Assembly (NCBI GenBank): GCA_015680685.1
Contig: MNCI01011152.1
Location: 208,541 to 272,540 of the forward strand
DNA: 64,000 bases
Direction: 5' to 3'
From: Gnetum montanum
Lineage: Eukaryota; Streptophyta; Gnetopsida; Gnetales; Gnetaceae
Shown here: piece after piece, positions 22,458 through 33,342 of the stretch
How the letters are laid out: each line of letters starts with the position of its first letter
Numbering within the stretch: the stretch's first letter is position 1
Program-made: the position numbers and the translations under genes
The notes under the pieces: generated by a model
Seen by the model: only the letters and a program-made list of their open reading frames with translations
The model's database searches: none
What the model was told of the DNA's origin: nothing

Positions 22458-22462
22458 AAGAG
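22458..22462. repeat. Target site duplication AAGAG, right copy (T1)
   Basis: Identical to 8798-8802 and followed by TTCTTCTAG, which continues the interrupted gag of element B. Confidence 0.85.
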
Positions 22463-23760
22463 TTCTTCTAGTTTTTTCTCTAAGACCATCTATAATATGG
22501 TAGAGTTGTTCCCTTTGAGAATAACCATGGTCAAGGCATCAATGCAAGAGAGAATAATATCTGCCCATGATGGAATCTGAGGATTCATGTGTTCCTTGTT
22601 TCCAGCCTTAGACCTACCTTCTCAAATTAGACACTCTGGAGTACATCTAGTATTTATCATTAAATAGCTCAAGCATTGTACTCCATCAGCAAATAGATTC
22701 CAGCTCCAAGGACTAGTACTAGCTTTCTACCTCTTAGATGAGTGTCCTGGGGAATAGCTTCAATTTCTACCAGTTATTTTCTATGTTTTTTAAGGCACAA
22801 GCATCATGAAAGGCTTGTATATGGTTTTTCAAATCAAAGTTATATCCCCCTCAAATCTTGGAATATTATTCATGTCTAAGTGCTTGAACTATCTTTCACA
22901 TGCCTACTTGGGATCTTGACTGCCTCTACAATGTTAAGCATGCTCTGAGTTGCAAATAAAGGTTCATCATTAGCATTATTTCATTGTCACCAATGATGTC
23001 TTCTATTACCCCTTCGATTATTGTGGACATGGTGATCAGTATTATTGTTCTATTGCCCACCTCCATCATGATTCTTTCTTCTATGGCATTTTTCAAAATT
23101 AGAAAAAGAGGAAGAAGAATTTGCAAATGAAGAGGTTGAAGAGGGAGGAGGACTATCACCACCATGGTATCTGCCAACTCCCCTTCAGTTGTCATAGCCA
23201 CATTTATCAGGTTTATTATCATCGTAATGCTTGTCTAAGCCCCTACCTTGACTATTATTTTTTTCAAACCTAGTTTGTTGATAGTGAAATGTAGATTTAA
23301 GTTCACATCCCCATCACTAGTATCAAGGGATGGAGAATTTTAATGTTGAAAGCCTCCAGAGAAAGGGCCCTCATTATTGTCTTGGTTCAGCAGAAACAAG
23401 GGATTGGTGAACCATTTTCCCTTTGCAAACTCATGTTGCTTCTCCTAAGGTCGATCTCTTCAATGTTGTGTTTCAATGGGACAATAGTCTTGGTAGTCGT
23501 AATCATGCACAACATACTCCCCTTGAAGATCATAAATTCCTAACTTCACAACAATTTGAAGTAGCATCATGGGCATAGATCAATCAGAAGGCATTACAAT
23601 GTTGCTTTTCATATCATGTCATCGCAGTTGTTCATCCTAGTGCAAGATGAAGGTGAAATCAAGCACATACTCATCTGGATGAGTATATACCACCTTTCAC
23701 TATTGAGGGATTGGCTATTTGACATCTTCATGCCTTTGAGAAGAAGACACTTTGCAAACA
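22463..23760 (-). pseudogene. Gag 5' and central part of element B (right of T1)
   Basis: On the minus strand the gag start region lies near 23760 (SSSQRHEDVK, then KVVYTHPDEYVLDFTFILH), equivalent to the MSSS start of C at 34434. It is followed by a hydrophilic His/Asp/Gly-rich spacer (about 23250-22990) and then the core leading to VEA and the nested insertion point. Frameshifts break it into short frames; the open frame at 23222-22926 is an out-of-phase reading of this spacer. Confidence 0.7.
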
Positions 23761-23881
23761 AATGAAATATCATTGTGCTTTTGTAATTATATAATTTGAG
23801 AATGATGTCAACCTTGGGGTTCATCCAACGATATTAATAATGTTCACTAATCCTAGAGAGTGCATGTTTCAACAAAAAGAG

Positions 23882-23899
23882 TCCTCAGCAATGGCGTCA
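23882..23899 (-). promoter_or_regulatory. Primer binding site of element B (tRNA-Asp type)
   Basis: Minus-strand TGACGCCATTGCTGAGGA, one base after the LTR end. It differs at four positions from TGGCGCCGTTGCCGGGGA, the complement of the plant tRNA-Asp 3' end used by Athila-group elements. Confidence 0.75.
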
Positions 23900-23900
23900 A

Positions 23901-24858
23901 TGATGACCATTGAAGGTATCCCTACACTTAGCCATATGAATCATGAAGCATTTATACACGATCTAGTTGAATTCAGTGAACTCTATGTCTTTCAATACAC
24001 TAGTTATCTAGGAAGTGAACTTTGCCCTAATGGTCATTTGTTGTCTTCCCAATTACACTTGTGATGTAAAAATCTATGGTTAAGTGTAATTGAGGCATAT
24101 GATTTTCATTGTTTTATGTTTTATGTTCTTTGGCACTTAAATAGAGAGATGAAGTATTTTAATAACTAATTTAATTTAACTACTTTACTAGTCTCTAACT
24201 AGTCCTAACAAAAGCATTTGGTCCCACTTTTCATACATTTCCTGAATCCATGTATCCACTGCTAAGTTACCAACTGCTATGCTACTAGGCAAACCAGGCA
24301 ATAACACTGCTAGGATTACCAAGTGAATACATGTTTACACTTGAAGTAGTTGTACTTGTGTACTTAATCTATTTAGGTTAATTAATTAACTAATTTCTTA
24401 AAGTCTAATTGAGCTTAATTAATTTCATATTTAATAAAAATAATAAATGCATAAATAAATCATTTATCTATTCTAAGTGCTACAAGGTTTGATCAAAAGG
24501 CTCGTCTTTATGGCCGTACACACTAGTGTGGTTTAGGTACAATAGTGCTTAAATAAAGATCCGTACACTTTCTAACTCCTACTGCAAGCACTTAGAGAAA
24601 TACTCTAACTTTCAAATGGAAAAACTACAAGACCTTTGCTACTACTATGACTTGATATCTCCATAAACACGATGGTAAGCATGTATTTATATTTTTTATT
24701 ACAGGGTTATGTCGATGGGGCCTTGTAGATGTAGCAACGCTACATTGACGTGGCCCCATCAATGAGGCAACACCACATAAATAAGGCCTTGTCAATAAGG
24801 GTCCATCAATGTGACACTTTGATGCTCATCAATGGTCAAAGCCTAGATTTTTCCATCA
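23901..24858 (-). repeat. 5' LTR of element B (subfamily 2)
   Basis: A 958-bp LTR in minus orientation; sense start TGATGGAAAA at 24858 and sense end GGTCATCA at 23901. A TATA-like TATAAATA lies at 24684-24691 on the minus strand. The R region shares GTGTATGGATC/CGAGCATTGTTGTACC-like blocks with the LTRs at 33343 and 42204 rather than with those at 2077 and 39257. The outer flank TAAAT (24859-24863) would be its target duplication, whose partner lies outside the window. Confidence 0.85.
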
Positions 24859-24879
24859 TAAATTAAGTACACTATAATT

Positions 24880-26760
24880 TCATTTGTGCAAAAATTCAAG
24901 CAGGCTTACCCAATCCACATGGGAAAGCTAAAGTCAAACATGAATATGAGCTTATCCATCACAATGGAAAGGAGTATATCCCTTCCCCATATGAAAAAAT
25001 ACCTTTGAATGATACCCACGCCTGTATTTTATCTCATTTGATTGATATGGATGAGTAGAGCAAGAAGCTCAGTACAGTAAGCCAACATGAAGAAACTAAT
25101 GAGTTTGAGGCTAAGCTTGAACCTGACAACTTCATCAAGGGTCTATTCCAAATGATAGCACCTTAGGTTCCTATGCCTATTTCAATCCCTCTAGTTACTT
25201 CTGTAGGTTAGGTGTCTCAACCATCATCTCCTATGTATCCCAAAATGTCTGAAACTACACCAATTATAGTCATACAACAGGTGCAACCTATGCCACAAAC
25301 AACCTTCCTTTTTTCATCTATGCCATTTGTCATGTAGCCTTGGTTTGCATTAGTCGTTACTAGTGGTTCTCACCTTCATGCATCCCTTTCCCATGATAGC
25401 AGGCCCCATTGTGGAACCCCAAATAACCCAAGGATCACAAACACCCTTTCTACCCTTTGTTTCCCAAGTTCCTTCTTCAACCTCCTTCTCATTATTCAAT
25501 CACCCTATGACCACCATAGCCTAACCTCTTCCTTTGATACCATAGCCTATCGTGAGGCCACAAGCCTCTCAACTCCCTTCTCAACCATTGACATAAGCAT
25601 CATAGCCTACAGGGATTTTCCAAGGCTTGGATCAAGCCTTCCAAATGATCCAAAACCTTACTGAAGAGCTACGAAAACTCAAAGCCAATACAACTCAAAT
25701 GGTCAAGGTCCTAGATTTCTACCAAGATGATCCTATAAGCCCTACGGTGCCTCAAATGACCCTATTGTAGGCATGCCCATACCAAACTTCACCAAATACA
25801 ATGCTAAAGGGAATCCCAATGCACATCTAGTTACCTTCTAGTCTGGGGGCCTCTTTTTCCAAGCTTGGTTGCATATGATATTAGGGATTTTCCCTATGTT
25901 CCTCAAGGATAAAGCTCTAAATTTTTATCAAACCTTACCTAGGGGTTCCATCTCTTTCCTTGAAAACTTAATAGACCAAGTTATCAACTACTTCAAATAC
26001 AACTTGAAGTTGGATGCCACCTTGGATCAACTAATGAAGACAAAGCAAGGGCCACTTGAACTAGTCAAAACGTTCATTTAAAGGTGGAATTCAACACTTA
26101 ACAAGATTCCAGAGCCTATCTTTGAAACTCACTTCTTAGCCATCTACAAGGGAGTAGTAAATGACTTTATTAAGTTAAAGCTTTACTACCTAGAATCCCG
26201 GTCACTAATCCAAGCCTTCTCACAAACTAAGAACATTAAGGAGGTAGTTGAGGCAAGCAAAGATCCAACTTACATGGCCTATAAAAACTAACACATGAGG
26301 AGGGATAGGGATAAAACTAAGCAAGAACATACAATTGTGGCTGTAGTAACAAAAGAGTCAAAACAAGTAGAGAGGTAGAGGTCACCACCTTGCAACACAT
26401 CTTTTGACCCATCGTAACCATCCACTTCCTACACCCTAAATCAACCAAGACCAAACTTTGAATCGAAGGATAGGTCTAAGTATGTAAGGTTTCCTTTAAA
26501 TCCCTCTAAGCTCGTAGAATAGTTGCTTAGAAACAACCATATACAACATGAACAACTATCTAAGAAGGCTGACAAGAGGCATGATCATCTTTGTGACATA
26601 GCTAGAGACCCAACAATAGCTACCAAAGACGATTCAAAGCTACTAAAGTACTTTAGACTAGATAGGTACTGTCATTATTATCAAATGGCTATTCATGAAA
26701 TTGATTTTTTCCTAGCATTAAAGGATGGCCTCTAGAAGATCATAGACCATGGGAAGTTGG
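24880..26760 (+). pseudogene. Gag remnant of T2
   Basis: Reading through several stops gives a gypsy gag: an N-terminal part (HHNGKEYIPSPYEKIPL), a long Pro/Ser/Thr-rich linker, then the core at 25760-26290 with PIPNFTKYNAKGNPNAHLVT, LKDKALNFYQTLPRGSI and FKYNLKLDATLDQL. Near 26660-26760 RYCHYYQMAIHEIDFFLALK followed by IDHGKL matches the gag zinc-knuckle segment of Tat-type elements (YC.YH...H....C..LK....L...GKL) with the later Cys replaced by Phe. Gag forms the virus-like particle; this copy cannot be translated intact. Confidence 0.75.
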
Positions 26761-27550
26761 TGTTGAATGAGTCCAACTCTCCAAACACTAACAATAACTC
26801 CTACACTATAGCCTCATTTATGGAAACCAAATGGTCTAATCCTCCTAGGGAATCTTTTATTATTAAAGTACCACCACAACGCTTAGAGAGCCTTTCATCA
26901 TATAGGTACCACCTTCTCTAGTCCCTAAGAAACCATTCATTATACATGTCCCATCTTCAATGGCATCAATGTCTCAACCAGGACCATGAGTCAGGCACCC
27001 TCATCCTCAACAAATAAGATTATAACAACCCATGACCAAAGCTTACCTATAGTGGCCCACAACTCAAAGATTAGCAAGAAACCATCATTACAACAACGAC
27101 AAAATCAACCTATTGCCAAACCAACAACAAAGCCCACTAAATGTGGCCAACAACAAAAGGCTTCAAAACAAGCTACATTGAGACCAACTACACCCATGGA
27201 TAAGGGGCCCAAGGCACATGCATGGAAACCTAAGCCATAAACTCTAAGAAGGATGGAGGAGGTTAGAACCACTATGGCTAAAGCATCACAAGCCAAGGGA
27301 AAGAATTTTCTCACAATAATAAAGCAAACCAAATAGTCATTAAAGCAAAAGAACACATCACCAAACTTGTATAAATTGGTCATAGCTTCTCCTACTCACA
27401 TATATGCACTAGCTCAAGTGTTGATCTCTATCCCTGTGAGCAAAGACATGCCCACTAATAGAGAGTCAATTCACTCTATCATTGAGCAACCTTCACTTAG
27501 AGAAAATGGGCATTGATGTATGCTCAACTTTTGTGATAATGAAGTGAAAG
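26761..27550 (+). pseudogene. Gag-protease linker of T2
   Basis: Low-complexity Pro/Gln/Lys/Thr-rich text (open frame 26986-27240) followed by a region with KDMPTNRESIHSI, which is the usual lead into the protease. Not a separate gene. Confidence 0.5.
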
Positions 27551-28000
27551 ATGGACTCTCAAAATAGAGAGGTGCTATCCACTCCTCTCATTATCACCAT
27601 ACATGTTGGCAGATACAAAGTTCACCATGTTCACGTGGATGATGGGGCAGCAACCTACATTGTACCATTTTCTGTTGTTGACAAGCTAGGCCTCACTGAG
27701 AACATCCAAGAAACCACTACCTCATCATTCAAGTCATTTAATGGATCACAACTAGTGTTGCAAGGTTCCATCTCCTTGGATTTTGTAGCTAGTGAGCAAT
27801 TCCATACATCCACTAACTTCCTAGTGGTTGAGGAGAAATTTGGCTTCAACTTAATCTTAGAAAGGCATTGGTTAGCTAAGGTTCACGTAGTCTCATCTCC
27901 TATACATCAAAAGATTCACTTGCCCTACGAGGGAAGGGAAATTGTCATTTGTGGGAACAATGTGTTAATACCATCAGTTAACTATGTCAACATCGATTGA
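27551..28000 (+). pseudogene. Aspartic protease remnant of T2
   Basis: A 149-codon open frame. VHVDDGAATYIVPFSVVDKLGL at about residues 25-46 fits the retropepsin active-site region (D-x-G-A/S), and FLVVEEKFGFNLILERHWL at about residues 95-113 fits the second conserved part (ILGR..L), here with ILER replacing ILGR. The enzyme would have matured the gag-pol polyprotein. It is the longest clean frame of the element but lacks pol downstream. Confidence 0.75.
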
Positions 28001-28362
28001 GGTTCAAAAGTGGAGTTTTAAAACAAAACTCCCTACACTCAAACTGTGGCCAATACCAAGAGCAAAACCAACAATGAGAACAACTACAATGCCAACAACA
28101 CCAACTCTAAGATGCTAAACGATCAACAAAAGAGCATCTACCGATTGCCAATTTGAACAAGGAAAATGGTGAAACCAAGATCACACAAGGAAAGCCCATC
28201 GATGTATCAAAGACCAAGCAACAAGTTCTCAATAAATTTCTAGTCCCTTTGTTGGTTAATGATTGTTGGTTCACCTTTGTGGCATTATATCATGTTTCAT
28301 TATTGATTATATTCTTGTATGCTCTTTCAAGAGCATCCCATACTTGCTAAGCAAGTATGGAC

Positions 28363-28458
28363 CATGGCTTGCTAAGGCCTAAAACTGGCAATGTTATGGC
28401 CCACCAAGCCCTAAAACTAGCAACATATGGCTTGCTAGTGCCTAAAACTGGTAAGCAT
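28363..28458 (+). repeat. 31-bp tandem repeats of T2, first group
   Basis: Three units of 31 bp built on ATGGCTTGCTAAGGCCTAAA with CTGGCAA or CTAGCAA endings. They share the unit length and the AAACTAGCA core with T1's 3' UTR array. Confidence 0.8.
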
Positions 28459-28806
28459 AATGATCCTTTCTTTTCAATAGTATACCAACAGTGCACTCAA
28501 TTTACCCAATAACATCATGCACAAGTTTACTTATATGTGTATATCTTGGTTTATAATTATCATTACATCACATCTTATCTTCTAGTTCTAGTTTATGGCC
28601 TTGTTTCATTTACCATTTGTGTTTATATAAAACATAAAAATTTAAAACTAACACATGGTCTAAGTCACACCATGTGACGATACAACTATAGACATACGTA
28701 AATGTCTAAGACCATGTTTGCATTGTGTAACATACAACAACAAAAATAATCCATGGTTTTTTTATGACTAATATAACCAAATGAAGATAGATATAACAAT
28801 AATCAA

Positions 28807-28864
28807 AGAACAAGGTATAACTAGAGACTAAGCCATAACAAGGTATAACTAGAGACTAAGCCAT
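28807..28864. repeat. Perfect 29-bp tandem duplication
   Basis: AACAAGGTATAACTAGAGAC followed by TAAGCCATA occurs twice in direct succession without mismatch. Confidence 0.85.
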
Positions 28865-28941
28865 AAGCATGGGAAAGAGATCAATGTCATCAACGTTATT
28901 GCGAGCATTATTACCAACTTCATTAAACAATAGACAACAAC

Positions 28942-29174
28942 TTAAAGCAGGTGTGGACAATTCTTGGTTAATTTGTGTGTAGCTTCAAATATACATTTAT
29001 AACTTTTGGCATGCACCCTACCAAACATAGCTCCATGCAAATACTGATAATTTTCTTCAATTACCGAATTGAAATACATAAACTCTATCGTCAACAATCC
29101 ACCTGAACCAGTCAGTGACGTCGCACACAAATTATTGGACAAAAAAAGACGAAATTCCGGCCCACAGTGTATAG
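28942..29174 (-). pseudogene. Unrecognised exon-like fragment
   Basis: The minus frame from about 29170 to 28942 reads as balanced protein-like text (GPEFRLFLSNNLCATSLTG, then FNSVIEENYQYLHGAMFGRV) of about 75 residues ending in TTATT-rich sequence. I do not recognise a family. It has no obvious start codon of its own and lies beside GC-rich repeats, so it may be a captured exon or chance. Confidence 0.3.
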
Positions 29175-29744
29175 GCTGCGCTGCCTTGCATGGGGCGGTG
29201 CAGGCCCATTGAGGGCTGCACAACTCTACGACTGCCTACCATGCTCTACTGCCCTCGCCCGCCTTCACCCTTTGCATCGTCGTTGCTGGTGCTATCCTTC
29301 ATCACGCAAGATTGCTACTTCTCTTGCCGCAGCCGTGCACCTCTCTCTCCTGCATCGATAAAATCCTCCTCCACACACTGTGGCAAACCCTCATGCCTGG
29401 AACCCCCGCTGCTGCCACACAACCACATTGATCACTCCCTCGCTTGCTCACCGTAGTGCCATCCTGCATCAACATTGCCTTGGCAAATCTTTGCCAAACC
29501 ATCTCCCCACCTCACTGCCTACCATATGCTCTGTTGCATCTCACATTTTAAGCCCACAACGTGACTCCAACCATTACTTAGCCATTGATATCCTAATTCT
29601 CTGCAACCTGCGAAACAAGCTCTCCTGTCCTTCAAGTCCACTGAATCACGCATCTCTGCATTCATAACTTGCATCAAAGAAATCACTGAATCACGCATCC
29701 TAACATATATACTCAACACAAATTCCACTCCATTTCTTAGCCTC

Positions 29745-30180
29745 GTGTACAGTCTTCCAACTATGCTTTCACAGATATCCATTTCGTTCACAGAAGTACG
29801 ATTTGGGATCGAAATTCTGGGTCTTCCTGCAATCCTGACCAGGGATCTTCCTACCCCATTGTTAGATCAATTGGCTTCCATTTTCCAAATGTTTAGTCAC
29901 TGTGCCGTGAAAATCAGAGGCACTGCTAGAATTCTAGTGAACTCATTTGATGAGCTTGAAGCTTTAGCCAAGGAAGCAGCACAGGGGATGAAGTTAGCCC
30001 CTGTTTATAACATTGGGCCTCTTCTTCTGTCACAGCCACAAGAATGAGAAGAAAATAGAGATGGGAAGAATTCCCTGAAACAGCTGGATCTAAAACCCCC
30101 AAATTTAGTGATGCTCATCTTGTTTGGGACTGTGGCCACTATTTCAGATGCACAGATCTCTGAAATTGCCACACTGCCTC
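29745..30180 (+). pseudogene. UDP-glycosyltransferase (family 1) fragment
   Basis: One plus frame gives ILGLPAILTRDLPTPLLDQL, then ARILVNSFDELEALAKEA, then LAPVYNIGPLL, and after a TGA at 30045 in the same frame LDLKPPNLVMLILFGTVATI and SDAQISEIA. These are the middle segments of plant UGTs, ending at the loop before the C-terminal UDP-sugar-binding domain. The PSPG box and the N-terminal catalytic His are absent. Plant UGTs transfer sugars to small molecules in the cytosol; this fragment cannot. About 145 residues of a protein normally near 470-500 remain. Confidence 0.8.
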
Positions 30181-30734
30181 CTGCACCGTCACGTCACAAA
30201 AACCCTCACGCACCTTCCACCCTACGTTGTTGAGGCCCTCAGCACTGTGATTGGCAGCATGGCTGTCTGTCTTTGCCACAGTGAACACAAGGCAACCCTC
30301 ACCCACCATGGCATGGAACCCTCAGTGCCGCTGCACAGCTGCATCCTCCTCACTGGTTCCTAACCTTACAATTACTTAGGATGTGCGCAACCCACATAAT
30401 GAAAGGAAGGGATTAGGATAGAAAAGAGTTGTCGTACCAGCGGCAACACAACAACACAACAGCAAAGAATGAACCAGAACCAATTTTGTCTCTCTGCTCT
30501 CCGCTCTGCCTCTCAATTCATCCGCTGTTCTGCCCTTCCCTTATCAAAATATTTTCATTCAGATTGTCGGAGGCATCGATTCCTCGGTTTCCAATCTTAC
30601 ATCAGCCGTTCGAAACTAATTACTATAAAGCCACAAAGACAAGGTGGTATACTACTTAATTTTGCACAAACACCGCATAAAGTTCCTTGACTATAGGACT
30701 TTGCTATCAAGGAAAAAAAATTTCAAATTTAAGT

Positions 30735-30900
30735 CAAAACTTTCCATTTCCTAATCCCAACTATGCAAGCCGGGAATTGCATGGCTACGCTAGCCGAGCA
30801 TAGTGACGTGGGAAATTATCCTTTTTTCCATTTCCCCATCCCAACTAAGCTGGGAATTGAATGGCTACGCTACCCTAACGTAGTCATGTGAAAAATCACA
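30735..30900. repeat. Diverged tandem pair of about 85 bp
   Basis: TTTCCATTTCCTAATCCCAACTATGC begins a block whose features (GGGAATTG, ATGGCTACGCTA, AGTCATGTG or AGTGACGTG) recur in the same order in the following block starting near 30826. Each contains a CATAG/CTATG-type inverted motif. Confidence 0.65.
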
Positions 30901-31278
30901 TGTGCAAATTAACAGATTTTACAAACAACATATTGCAAATGAAAGGCATAAAATGATGAAGTTCGAAGGTGCTTTCAAGTGCATAAAAGGTTGTGCAGGC
31001 CCGTTGAAGGCTACACAGCCCAGGGCTACCCGGCAGCATTCCCCTATAGTGGAACACAGAAACCCATTTTACCTACAAGAAGAATTAAATAGTGGAAGAA
31101 TTACAACCAGCAATGCTAGGACTTCCAAAGAAATAAATGCTTAGTAGATTAAAATACCTTATTTAGTTTATGAGTAACAAACAACGCATTAGTGAGACCA
31201 CGAACACTTTGCAGGGACATCTTGGTAGCAACTTTTACAAATTTATTCCAAAATGGGCATGTTAGTATAACTTTTTAA

Positions 31279-31302
31279 TTGTTATATATATATATAGACT
31301 TT
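31279..31302. repeat. (TA)n microsatellite
   Basis: A short run of TA dinucleotides within an AT-rich stretch. Confidence 0.8.
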
Positions 31303-31554
31303 AAAATTTTCACAATTTCAAATACAGTCTTCCCTCCTTCCACTCCAACGCTGAACTCAGAAATACACTCTCCGTCCTGGCTAGAGAATTCATGCTTTGG
31401 ATTCGATCCTAAGCATCAGGAGCCCAACTTTCTGTTACATACGTGCCAAGAGATTATGATTTATGAGGCCAGTGATGAACATTGCCATTCTTCCACAAAT
31501 TCACAGACAGCTAACCTGCTATTACCAGCAATTTAACATCTAAAGTTCGGGTGC

Positions 31555-31646
31555 TTAATCTTTCCCCAGTTGCTCAAATGCAGACACAGCTTGTTGGTCA
31601 CTAAGTGAGCCATCATTCGCGGTAACTTTGACGGCAACAGGAAATC
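31555..31646 (-). pseudogene. Possible terminal exon of an unrecognised gene
   Basis: On the minus strand TTGTTGGCAG (acceptor-like, ending 31647) is followed by an open frame GFPVAVKVTANDGSLSDQQA and VSAFEQLGKD closed by TAA at 31557-31555. Codon use and balanced composition look like real coding sequence. The family is not recognised and upstream exons are not visible in the window. Confidence 0.3.
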
Positions 31647-32217
31647 CTGCCAACAAAACGATGCCATGATAGATTTAAATCTTTGTCACAAGCGCTGCAG
31701 GGCACAACCTGTTAAATAAAAAAATTTGACAGAGTCATGAGCCCTGCAACGACGACCTGCACAGCACTGCAAGGGGCCACAAGACCCTGCAGAGGCCTGC
31801 ATAGCCCCTCCTTACAGCTTGGGCATGGATAGGCCTGTGACGGTAGCACCGGCCTATCCAGAGCAAAATCCAAAACATGTTGGATTCGTTGCTTTGGCTT
31901 TTATGTTGGGTTGTTTGAGCATAGATTGCATTGTGCACATAAGCTATCTTGTTATCTTTTGGATGGTCCTCTCTGAAGCTATGTAAAGTGTAAGTCATGA
32001 AGATGAGCATTCCTTATTAACAAAAAAATTATTTTTAAATATATATTAAATCTAATACCATTTTTACCTTGCCTCACTTAGCTTACTATATTTTATTCTA
32101 TTTTTACTCAATTTTATCCTATTTTTACCTTGATATAGCTTTGTATTACCTTGTGTTACCAAATTTTACCTTGCTTTCACCTCATAGTGATCCTACCCAA
32201 TTGAATAGGCCTCCCAC

Positions 32218-32661
32218 TATGACCTGCTAAGGCCAAAACTAGCAATTTTATAGCCTACCAAGGCCTAAAACTAGCAACATGGCCCACAAAGGCCTAAAAC
32301 TAGCAAAATCTAACCCTATTTGACTAGTACTGATCATGTTTTACCACATGTATTCCACGTTGATGGACTTGACCTTTTCTTTATAGTGTTTTAACTAGTT
32401 TTGACCTTGTTTCATTACCATCAATTGACCTCATGTAGCTTTTACATCACTTCAGTTTCATCATACATACCTTATTTCTCCTATTATGGCCTTTGTTGAT
32501 CTTTATTTAGCCTTTGATTGGTGTTAAGTGATGAGGTTTGACCATTCTTGACCATCATTTAACACCATGTAATTATGGCTTGCCAAGGCCTTAAATTGGC
32601 AACATGGCCTACCGAGGCCTTCAACTAGCAACATGGCCCACTATATCCTAAAACAAGCAAA
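32218..32661 (+). repeat. 31-bp tandem repeats of T2, second group
   Basis: Three units at 32218-32310 and three at 32575-32661, with cores such as GGCCTAAAACTAGCAACATG. The spacer 32311-32574 has no repeats. Unit type is the same as at 28363-28458, which is why the block between is interpreted as inserted. Confidence 0.75.
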
Positions 32662-33342
32662 AGCGTAACCTCAATTGATCATATGTAACCTTGTTTTCAT
32701 ACTTTCATGGTACTTCAATGTTATTTGACCTTTCTTCCAACTTATTTGTCTTTACTTACCCCTTATAGCCTTTGTTAACCATGATTGAACTATATTTGCC
32801 CTATGTTCTAATTTTTTTTTACTCATATATGCATTATTATTAATGTATTTTACATTATTTAACAATTTTATTACACATGTGCCACTTGATGTGCTTATGT
32901 TATCATGCAGGATTAAGCTAGGAAGATGAGGAAGCAAACTTTACTAGCCTTAAAGCCTAAATGGGTCCCTCTCATGATGTTGTTAGACCAAGATAACCTA
33001 AGCCTTTGAAACTATTTTACCATACAGAATGAACATCCTAAAGTAGCCTAATGACCACTAAAATTGAAGCTAGAAACATCACGAAGGGTCCCTTAGTCAA
33101 AGTTCCCATCTAGACCACAATGGTGAGGATAAAGCACTTGAAACAAAGTTCCTCACCATAATTTAAGCTTGCTCATGGCATCATCAAACGCTTGCAATGC
33201 AACATTAAAGCCATCACATAGCCCTGATTACATCTAACACACATGTTTACTTCTACTGTTGTTTACAATTATTGACGAGTTGCAATGAATGATTATTGTT
33301 GATGATTTTGATGGTCTACAACAAGCAAGCTTGCATGCCTCC
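32662..33342 (+). other. T2 3' end or unassigned sequence
   Basis: AT-rich, without repeats or a protein-like frame on either strand. It may be the rest of the T2 3' UTR; no polypurine tract or LTR of T2 is seen before element C starts. Confidence 0.4.

Larger units (their letters stand above)
28459..32217. mobile_element. Foreign block inside T2 3' UTR carrying gene fragments
   Basis: The 31-bp repeats of T2 stop at about 28458 and resume at 32218, so the material between them is best explained as a later insertion. It is GC-richer in the middle (29160-30420, 31735-31860) and holds a UDP-glycosyltransferase fragment and two or more exon-like pieces on both strands. I could not find convincing terminal inverted repeats, target duplication or Helitron ends, so the class (Helitron, Pack-type DNA transposon or plain genomic insertion) is open. 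Confidence 0.45.
24859..33342 (+). mobile_element. Tat-like Ty3/gypsy element T2, interrupted and truncated
   Basis: Plus-strand element that element B entered within or near gag. Recognisable order: gag (24880-26760), protease (27551-28000), 31-bp 3' UTR repeats (28363-28458 and again 32218-32661), with a foreign block between the two repeat groups. RT, RNase H and integrase are absent between protease and repeats, so at least 3 kb has been lost. No LTR of this element is seen; its right side is cut by element C at 33343. Confidence 0.65.

Noticed and set aside
22926-23222. A 98-codon hydrophobic minus frame as a membrane protein
   Set aside because: It is the shifted reading of the His/Asp-rich gag spacer of element B; equivalent shifted frames appear at 34914-35237 and 43537-43866 in C and G.
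30600-30625. GTTCGAAAC as a tRNA T-loop
   Set aside because: No acceptor stem, D-arm or anticodon arm can be formed around it.
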